From positions 124,001 to 188,000 of the forward strand of contig NZ_MIEQ01000061.1 in assembly GCF_001968815.1 (NCBI RefSeq): DNA of 64,000 bases, given 5' to 3'. Made by a program: the position numbers and the translations under genes. The DNA is from Motiliproteus sp. MSK22-1 (lineage in GTDB: Bacteria > Pseudomonadota > Gammaproteobacteria > Pseudomonadales > Balneatricaceae). A model generated the notes under the pieces. The model saw nothing but the letters and a program-made list of their open reading frames with translations. It did no database searches and was not told the DNA's origin. Positions 58,209 through 64,000 of this stretch are shown here, in pieces (within the stretch, counting starts at the first letter, position 1; each line of letters begins with the position of its first letter).

Positions 58209-58763
58209 ATGCAAAATCTCGATGCACTTCTCAAACCGATCCGACTATTGATTTTGGATGTTGATGGCGTACTTACTGATGGTCGACTCTACTTTGGCCC
58301 GGACGGAGAAGCCCTGAAAACCTTCAACACTCTAGACGGTCACGGTATAAAAATGCTTCAGTCAACCGGTGTCGAAGTAGCCATTATCACAGGCAGAAAT
58401 AATCCTGCAGTAGCCCGCCGGACTTCAGATCTCGGAATTAAGCATCTTTATTCAGGCCGCGAAGATAAAAGAGCAGCCCTTGATGAACTTTGGGCTGCCA
58501 GTGGTTACAGTTCGGCAGAAAGTGCCTTTATGGGGGATGACTGGCCGGATTTATTAGCCATGTCAGCGGTCTCTTTTGCGGCGACTGTCCCCAATGCCTG
58601 CGTTGACGTACTTGAGCGATCCCACTGGATCTCGAAGAAGAAAGGAGGTGAAGGAGCCGTTCGAGAGCTTTGCGAGCTTATTATGAAAGCTCAGGATACC
58701 TTTGATACCGCCCTTATGCCTTACATTCAAGGCTATCTTAAAACCCGGGATGATTGCTGTTAA
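58209..58763 (+). CDS. kdsC: 3-deoxy-D-manno-octulosonate 8-phosphate phosphatase
   Basis: 184 residues, haloacid dehalogenase fold: DVDGVLTDGRLYF (near 18-30) with nucleophile and acid Asp, the second-motif ITGRNN, and the metal-binding GDDWPDL. It removes phosphate from Kdo-8-phosphate. It lacks the membrane segment and has the usual tetrameric-type C terminus. It lies between kdsD and lptC. Confidence 0.96.
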   Translation: MQNLDALLKPIRLLILDVDGVLTDGRLYFGPDGEALKTFNTLDGHGIKMLQSTGVEVAIITGRNNPAVARRTSDLGIKHLYSGREDKRAALDELWAASGYSSAESAFMGDDWPDLLAMSAVSFAATVPNACVDVLERSHWISKKKGGEGAVRELCELIMKAQDTFDTALMPYIQGYLKTRDDCC

Positions 58764-58864
58764 AACGAATAACAAATAAAGTCCGCAATAAATACTCATA
58801 GCACATGAGTACGATAAACCAGCAATACAACACAGCCAACACTGAAACCAGCTAAAGAGCAGAT

Positions 58865-59425
58865 ATGAACAGACGGAAATTAAAACTGCTACTTAGCCTC
58901 GTGGCCAGTATCCTGATACTTGGCTATTGGGGGTTTCGTGAACCTGAATACCAGAGTTCCGGGCTTTCCTCCGATCAGGCGGACAAAGAAATTGACGGAT
59001 TTATTATCGGTGCCGTCTCTGTAGAATATGATAAACAGGGGAACCCAAAGCAAGAGCTTGTATCCAAAAAGATGACTCACTACCCTCGCTCGGACCGGAC
59101 TCTGTTGGAAACACCGGTTGTTCTTGTCCATCGGGATACCAAACCACCCGTTCAAATCAAAGCAAAAGAAGGGGAAATAGGCCCAGGCGGCACCGAGATT
59201 TTTTTACGCCAGGAGGTATTCATGGTAGAGCAGACGGCAGATGGATTTAGTCTTGAAACCAGCTACTTAAGACTGGTTCCCGACAACGACTATGCGGAAA
59301 CGAATGCAGCTGTTACTCTGCGACATAGATCCGGGGAGATGCGCTCAAAAGGGCTAAAAGCATTTTTAGCAGAAGACCGTATTCAACTGCTGAATAACGT
59401 AAGAGGAACCCATGAATCACGATAA
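58865..59425 (+). CDS. lptC: LPS export protein LptC
   Basis: 186 residues with a single N-terminal anchor (about 6-23) and a periplasmic beta-jellyroll region, containing VSKKMTHYPRSDRTLLETPVV and EIFLRQEVFMV. LptC bridges LptB2FG and LptA. It overlaps lptA by 14 bp. Sequence conservation is modest, as usual for this family, and context decides the call. Confidence 0.9.
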   Translation: MNRRKLKLLLSLVASILILGYWGFREPEYQSSGLSSDQADKEIDGFIIGAVSVEYDKQGNPKQELVSKKMTHYPRSDRTLLETPVVLVHRDTKPPVQIKAKEGEIGPGGTEIFLRQEVFMVEQTADGFSLETSYLRLVPDNDYAETNAAVTLRHRSGEMRSKGLKAFLAEDRIQLLNNVRGTHESR

Positions 59426-59957
59426 AGACCAAGGCAAAAGCATCGTTCGTCATTGGCTATCGATACTGACAATAACAAGCTTGGCCCTTTTTCCACAGAC
59501 CGCTCAAGCACTGCCTGACGATAAAGATCAACCGATACAGCTGGCAGCGAACAGCGCCGAAATGGACGACAAGAAAGGGATTTCGGTTTACATCGGGAAG
59601 GTCTTTCTGAAGCAAGGCAGTCTTGAAATTGAAGCCGACAAGATCACAATCTATTCCGACGAACAGGGCGTTAAAGAGATCGTTGCCATTGGCGGTCCTG
59701 TCAAGTTTCGACAGCAACCCAAAGAAAAAGACCCTATAACCAAAGGCTTTGCCAGTAAAGTCGAATATCATGCTGATACAGATCAGGCAATATTCACAAC
59801 TAATGCAAAGCTGGTTCAGGGAGGGGATGTTATCACCGGCGATCAGATTAAATTTGATATTGAAAAGGACGTCGCCACCGCCAGCAGTCAGGGTAAGAAC
59901 AAACAAGTTGAGATGGTTATCCAGCCTAGAAAAAACAAGAAAACCGCCAAGCAGTAA
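59412..59957 (+). CDS. lptA: LPS transport periplasmic protein LptA
   Basis: 181 residues. A Sec signal peptide (about 1-33, ending TAQALP) is followed by the OstA-like jellyroll: QLAANSAEMDDKKGISVYIGKVFLKQGSLEIEADKITIYS and GDQIKFDIEKDVATASS. LptA polymers carry LPS across the periplasm. The C-terminal tail is basic. It lies between lptC and lptB. Confidence 0.93.
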   Translation: MNHDKDQGKSIVRHWLSILTITSLALFPQTAQALPDDKDQPIQLAANSAEMDDKKGISVYIGKVFLKQGSLEIEADKITIYSDEQGVKEIVAIGGPVKFRQQPKEKDPITKGFASKVEYHADTDQAIFTTNAKLVQGGDVITGDQIKFDIEKDVATASSQGKNKQVEMVIQPRKNKKTAKQ

Positions 59958-59979
59958 TTAAGAGGTTATTAAAAAGTCG

Positions 59980-60705
59980 ATGAGCACGTTGGAAGCCCGC
60001 CATCTGGCCAAAAGCTATAAACAGCGTCAGGTCGTTAAAGACGTTTCTTTAACGATAGAAAGAGGTCAGGTCGTCGGCTTACTCGGGCCTAATGGTGCAG
60101 GAAAGACGACCTGCTTTTATATGATCGTTGGTCTGGTCCCCTGTGAAAGAGGGTCTGTGCGTATCGATGGAGAAGACATTACTCGCCTACCGATGCATGG
60201 CAGGGCTCGAAAAGGCATTGGATATTTACCGCAGGAAGCCTCAATCTTCCGAAAACTCAGTGTTCGCAATAATTTAATGGCAATTCTGGAAACCCGCAAG
60301 GATCTGGATCGCAAACAGAGAGAACAAAAGCTTGAGCAACTACTCGAAGAATTCCACATCACCCACATTCGAGACAATCTGGGCATGAGCTTATCCGGTG
60401 GAGAACGGCGAAGGGTAGAAATCGCCCGGGCACTGGCGACTGAACCAACCTTTATCCTGCTGGACGAACCTTTTGCCGGAGTTGATCCGATATCAGTCAG
60501 TGACATCAAGCACATTGTCGATCACCTTAAATCCAAAAATATCGGTGTCCTTATTACCGACCATAATGTTAGAGAAACACTGGATATCTGTGAACATGCT
60601 TATATCGTTAATGACGGTTATTTACTTGCCGAAGGCACTCCGGCAACCGTTCTGCAGAACAGCCAAGTAAAGGAAGTTTACCTCGGTGATCAGTTCCAGC
60701 TATAG
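59980..60705 (+). CDS. lptB: LPS export ATP-binding protein LptB
   Basis: 241 residues, ABC ATPase with Walker [14 protein letters not shown], signature [16 protein letters not shown], Walker [14 protein letters not shown] and H-loop LITDHN. It powers LPS extraction with LptFG. The start has AAGAGG upstream. It ends the lpt cluster; rpoN follows after 173 bp. Confidence 0.97.
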   Translation: MSTLEARHLAKSYKQRQVVKDVSLTIERGQVVGLLGPNGAGKTTCFYMIVGLVPCERGSVRIDGEDITRLPMHGRARKGIGYLPQEASIFRKLSVRNNLMAILETRKDLDRKQREQKLEQLLEEFHITHIRDNLGMSLSGGERRRVEIARALATEPTFILLDEPFAGVDPISVSDIKHIVDHLKSKNIGVLITDHNVRETLDICEHAYIVNDGYLLAEGTPATVLQNSQVKEVYLGDQFQL

Positions 60706-60878
60706 TAAGCTCTACAATTGTACGTATTTACTGGTGTTTATACATTGATAAGTACGGTCCATAACAACTCAGCCATGACTTATTCGGAAGTTCTCTTATA
60801 ATGAGTAGTACTCGTGATAGAATCATGCTCGAATACTGTCATCCAACCCCGTAGATTCGAAGGCGCTCATCTAGATTT

Positions 60879-62438
60879 ATGAAGCCAACCTTACAGTTAA
60901 AAATAAGCCAGCAGCTGACAATGACACCTCAGTTGCAGCAAGCTATCCGTCTGCTCCAGCTTTCCACACTAGACCTGCAACAGGAAATCCAGCAGGCCCT
61001 GGACTCAAACCCAATGCTGGAGACATCCGAGGAAGATGTCAGCAATACCGATACTGCAACCACCGAGCAGCATAACGGTGCAGAACTGGCCAGCGAACAG
61101 CCTACAGTTTCAAGCAATGAAACAGAGGGAGCCGTTGCAGACAGCGAGTGGAATGAGCAGATACCCGTAGAACTGTCGACAGACAGTAGCTGGGATGACA
61201 CTTACCAGAGCTCAACACCAACAAGCAGCTCTTCAACAGCAGATGGTTCATCAATGGACTTCGAATCTGCAGATCATCACAGCGAAACCTTAAATGATCA
61301 CCTTGAGTGGCAGCTTAACCTGACACCAATGAGTGATATAGATCGTTTGATTGCCATGAGTATTATCGATGGCATCGATATCGATGGCTACTTGCGAACC
61401 GATCTCGAGGACATAGTCAAAAACCTGAATGATAATTTAAAGCTTGGCAATGAGAGCGGTGACAACAAAATCATTCAAGAGCTTGAAGTCGAGACAGATG
61501 AAGAGCTTAGCGTTGAACTGGATGAAGTTGAGGCAGTATTAAGACGAATTCAACAATTTGATCCGCCAGGCATTGCCTGTCGGGACCTTCGTGAATGTCT
61601 TCTCATTCAACTAAACCAGTTACCTTCAGATACCCAATGGATAAACGAAGCCAAACAGCTGGTCGATAAACATCTGGCTCTTTTAGGGAATCACGACTAC
61701 AAACAGCTGATGCGACGTTGCAAGCTCAAAGAACCACAGCTTAAGTCGGTGGTTGCGCTGATTCAGCAACTCAACCCCAGACCCGGAAACATGATCGACT
61801 TTGGTGATGTGGAGTATGTCATTCCTGATGTTTTCGTTAAGAAAGAAAAAGATAGCTGGACCGTCAGGCTTAACTCAGATGCAGCACCCAAAATCCGTAT
61901 CAACGACAACTATGCCAACCTGGTTCGTCGGGCCGATAACAGTCCTGATAACACTTACCTGCGTAACCATTTACAGGAGGCTCGCTGGTTCCTGAAAAGC
62001 CTGCTCAGTCGCAATGAGACACTGTTAAAAGTTGCCATCAAGATAGTTGAACATCAACAGGATTTTTTGGAGTACGGCGAAGAAGCAATGAAGCCATTGG
62101 TACTCCACGATATTGCTGAAGCCGTAGAAATGCATGAATCAACCATATCCAGGGTCACTACCCAAAAATTCATGCACACCCCCCGGGGGATATTTGAGCT
62201 GAAGTACTTTTTCTCCAGCCATGTAAGCACTGCATCTGGTGGAGAATGCTCCTCTACAGCTATCAGAGCAATAATTAAAAAACTGGTTGCCGCAGAAAAT
62301 CTGGCGAAACCCCTGAGCGACAGTAAAATAGCAAACCTACTGGAAGAACAGGGAATTAAAGTAGCCAGACGCACAATTGCTAAATACCGTGAAGCCCTCA
62401 GTATTCCACCATCCAACGAACGTAAACGTCTGGTATGA
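60879..62438 (+). CDS. rpoN: RNA polymerase sigma-54 factor
   Basis: 519 residues. Region I is Gln- and Leu-rich ([24 protein letters not shown]); region II (about 50-150) is long, acidic and Ser/Thr-rich. The core-binding domain follows ([22 protein letters not shown]). The helix-turn-helix [18 protein letters not shown] and the RpoN box [10 protein letters not shown] near the C terminus recognise -24/-12 promoters. Placement with hpf, ptsN and rapZ downstream is standard. Confidence 0.98.
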   Translation: MKPTLQLKISQQLTMTPQLQQAIRLLQLSTLDLQQEIQQALDSNPMLETSEEDVSNTDTATTEQHNGAELASEQPTVSSNETEGAVADSEWNEQIPVELSTDSSWDDTYQSSTPTSSSSTADGSSMDFESADHHSETLNDHLEWQLNLTPMSDIDRLIAMSIIDGIDIDGYLRTDLEDIVKNLNDNLKLGNESGDNKIIQELEVETDEELSVELDEVEAVLRRIQQFDPPGIACRDLRECLLIQLNQLPSDTQWINEAKQLVDKHLALLGNHDYKQLMRRCKLKEPQLKSVVALIQQLNPRPGNMIDFGDVEYVIPDVFVKKEKDSWTVRLNSDAAPKIRINDNYANLVRRADNSPDNTYLRNHLQEARWFLKSLLSRNETLLKVAIKIVEHQQDFLEYGEEAMKPLVLHDIAEAVEMHESTISRVTTQKFMHTPRGIFELKYFFSSHVSTASGGECSSTAIRAIIKKLVAAENLAKPLSDSKIANLLEEQGIKVARRTIAKYREALSIPPSNERKRLV

Positions 62439-62497
62439 TGAAGATGAACGGATTCACACCCCGCAAAACCCAATGAAAGTACGCTTAGGAGAGCCAT

Positions 62498-62800
62498 ATG
62501 CAAATCAATATCACAGGTCATCACATTGATCTCACCGACGCTATTCATGACTACGTTGATAGTAAGTTTGCCAAACTGGAACGTCATTTCGATAATATAA
62601 CCAATGTCCAGGTCACCTTGACTGTTCAGAATCAGCATCAAGAAGCAGAAGCTATTGTTATGATTTCCGGTGGAGAACTTTTTGCCAAAGCTGAGGATAG
62701 TAATCTTTACGCGGCTATTGATTGCCTGATCGACAAACTGGATCGTCAGATAATCAAACACAAGGAAAAACTTCAAAGCCGTAAACAGGGCATTGCCTAA
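62498..62800 (+). CDS. hpf: Ribosome hibernation promoting factor, short form
   Basis: 100 residues, beginning MQINITGHHIDLTDAIHDYVDSKFAKLERHFD, with the KAEDSNLYAAIDCLIDKLDRQIIKHKEKL helix. Short HPF binds the 30S subunit and, with RMF, promotes 100S ribosome dimers in stationary phase. It follows rpoN by 59 bp, with an AGGAG upstream. Confidence 0.95.
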   Translation: MQINITGHHIDLTDAIHDYVDSKFAKLERHFDNITNVQVTLTVQNQHQEAEAIVMISGGELFAKAEDSNLYAAIDCLIDKLDRQIIKHKEKLQSRKQGIA

Positions 62801-62829
62801 GCTTCCCACCCTTTCGACAAAGAGGCCTT

Positions 62830-63282
62830 ATGTCAATTCATGAGACCCTGATCCGGGAACGGACGTTTCACAACGTTCCCGGAAACAGTAAAAAAAGAGT
62901 GCTTGAAAACGCCAGTGAGCTAATCGCTGAAACTGTTGAGTCCCTGGAAGCAGAGGATATCTTTTCAGGTCTGATAGGGCGTGAACGGCTGGGTAGTACC
63001 GGTCTGGGAGATGGCGTAGCCATACCTCATTGCCGGCTTGAAAACTGTCAAGAGGTTGTCGGAACGCTTGTCAAGTTACCCGAACCCATTGATTATGATT
63101 CGATTGATGGTAACCCCGTCGATTTGCTGTTCTTATTACTGGTTCCCACTGAAGCGACTGAGGCCCATCTCCAAACACTCGCATCCCTGGCTGAACGCTT
63201 CAGCCAGGAAGCCTTCCGAAAAGGATTACGAGACAGTGAGAATGCTGAAGGGTTGTATCAGGCCTTTATCAACTTTAACTGA
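62830..63282 (+). CDS. ptsN: Nitrogen phosphotransferase EIIA (EIIA-Ntr)
   Basis: 150 residues of PTS EIIA type 2 fold. The phosphorylated His lies in GDGVAIPHCRL (near residue 68). LLLVPTEATEAHLQTLASLAERF is the conserved C-terminal part. It acts in regulatory phosphorelay affecting potassium and nitrogen metabolism. It follows hpf by 29 bp. A degenerate 19-bp tandem duplication begins at its stop codon. Confidence 0.94.
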   Translation: MSIHETLIRERTFHNVPGNSKKRVLENASELIAETVESLEAEDIFSGLIGRERLGSTGLGDGVAIPHCRLENCQEVVGTLVKLPEPIDYDSIDGNPVDLLFLLLVPTEATEAHLQTLASLAERFSQEAFRKGLRDSENAEGLYQAFINFN

Positions 63283-63317
63283 AACCATTTACAATAATTG
63301 AAACCATCTACAATACC
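63280..63317 (+). repeat. 19-bp tandem duplication after ptsN
   Basis: TGAAACCATTTACAATAAT at 63280-63298 is followed directly by TGAAACCATCTACAATACC at 63299-63317, with three mismatches. The first copy includes the ptsN stop codon. Confidence 0.6.
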
Positions 63318-63504
63318 TATGATAGCTCTTTATTATGGCTGCTTCAGCAGCGGATGAATTGTTTTAAACCGAGTCAATAACCACTGATATCTAACTTAAG
63401 CGAACTGATCACAGAAAGCAGGTATCAGGGGTTGAATTCCTGGCATAGGCACTAGAATCTGACATAATCGCGATAACAAGCCCAAGGAACCTTTGGTAGT
63501 TGCT

Positions 63505-64000
63505 ATGAAACTGATCATTATCAGTGGCCGCTCTGGATCTGGCAAGAGTACAGCGTTACAGGCACTGGAAGACCTCGGCTATTACTGTATTGATAACCTT
63601 CCCGTGGGCCTGCTTCCCAGCCTTTGCGAGATGGTGCTGAAAGAGCCAATGAAAGGCAAAAGCGGCATCGCCATCAGTATCGACGCACGAAATACCTCTC
63701 GAGGACTCAGTGAGTTCCCGGTTATCGCAGAAAAGTTAAGCGAATCAACTATTAAGCATGACATCATCTATCTCGATGCTTCACAGAGTACTTTGCTAAA
63801 GCGCTTCAGTGCCACCCGCCGCCGTCACCCCCTGTCCGATGAAGATAAGGGCCTGAATGAAGCGATTCAGCTGGAAAAAACCTTACTGGAACCGATGGCC
63901 GATCTGGCTGACCTGACTATTGATACGACAAGCCTGACGCTTTATGAGTTACGAGATGTTATTAAACATAGAGTGGCCGGGCGTCGTGGTCAGGAAATCG
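63505..64000 (+). CDS. rapZ: RNase adapter protein RapZ (cut by window end)
   Basis: 165 codons from ATG at 63505 to the window edge, without a stop. Walker A GRSGSGKSTAL lies near residues 8-18, then ALEDLGYYCIDNLPVGLLP, ISIDARN, and the RFSATRRRHPL stretch near 100, all as in E. coli RapZ/YvcJ. The full protein is about 285 residues. In enterobacteria RapZ steers RNase E to small RNA GlmZ; elsewhere it binds nucleotides and controls glucosamine-6-phosphate. It follows ptsN as usual. Confidence 0.94.
   Translation, partial: MKLIIISGRSGSGKSTALQALEDLGYYCIDNLPVGLLPSLCEMVLKEPMKGKSGIAISIDARNTSRGLSEFPVIAEKLSESTIKHDIIYLDASQSTLLKRFSATRRRHPLSDEDKGLNEAIQLEKTLLEPMADLADLTIDTTSLTLYELRDVIKHRVAGRRGQEI

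Overview
The window is chromosomal DNA from a gammaproteobacterium, most likely a marine member of the Oceanospirillales/Pseudomonas-like branch. Support comes from gene order: mlaFED-mlaB-ibaG-murA-hisG-hisD next to a degS/algW-type protease, and kdsD-kdsC-lptC-lptA-lptB-rpoN-hpf-ptsN-rapZ. The class I fumarase, TrhP, AmpG-type permease and sigma-54 also resemble pseudomonad and enterobacterial proteins. The assignment is inference from protein similarity recalled by eye; no search was run. I found no rRNA, tRNA, CRISPR array, intact insertion sequence or prophage.

Layout. 1-1.2 kb: the end of an unidentified gene and small membrane proteins. 1.3-8 kb: a fused 5-oxoprolinase, YidD, an SLC5-STAC membrane protein without the usual histidine kinase, and a double CDGSH iron-sulfur protein. 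8.0-11.4 kb: an AT-rich, gene-poor stretch with a methyltransferase and a secreted VCBS/discoidin-like protein. 11.4-14.5 kb: cysteine synthase and a PAS-GGDEF-EAL protein. 14.8-28.7 kb: a central-carbon block, with pyruvate dehydrogenase E1 and E2 behind a PdhR/LldR-type GntR regulator, divergent from a DctPQM TRAP transporter and a D-lactate dehydrogenase-like flavo-iron-sulfur enzyme, then a universal stress protein and an AEC permease. 29-43.9 kb: a diguanylate cyclase, a candidate Fur-controlled small RNA, fumarase, TrhP, ThpR, groESL behind a heat-shock promoter, and housekeeping genes. 44-46 kb: cobalamin genes. 46.4-49.2 kb: ZapG/YhcB, Nif3 and a DegS-type protease. 49.3-55.8 kb: the his/mur/mla operon on the minus strand. 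56-64 kb: LPS (Kdo and Lpt) genes, rpoN, hpf, ptsN and the start of rapZ.

How the parts work together. The regulator at 19.7-20.5 kb is flanked by three TTGGT-N3-ACCAA sites, one of them in front of the TRAP operon. This suggests joint control of uptake and oxidation of a 2-hydroxy or 2-oxo acid (lactate or pyruvate) feeding pyruvate dehydrogenase. A different palindrome pair, of the type TGTAGTAATACTACA, precedes aceE. The mla and lpt/kds operons together maintain outer-membrane lipid asymmetry and LPS export, but mlaC is missing from its usual place. The most unusual items are the kinase-less SLC5-STAC protein, the Fur-box/terminator unit beside fumarase, the two operator families around aceEF, the missing mlaC, and a 30-bp perfect palindrome upstream of fxsA.
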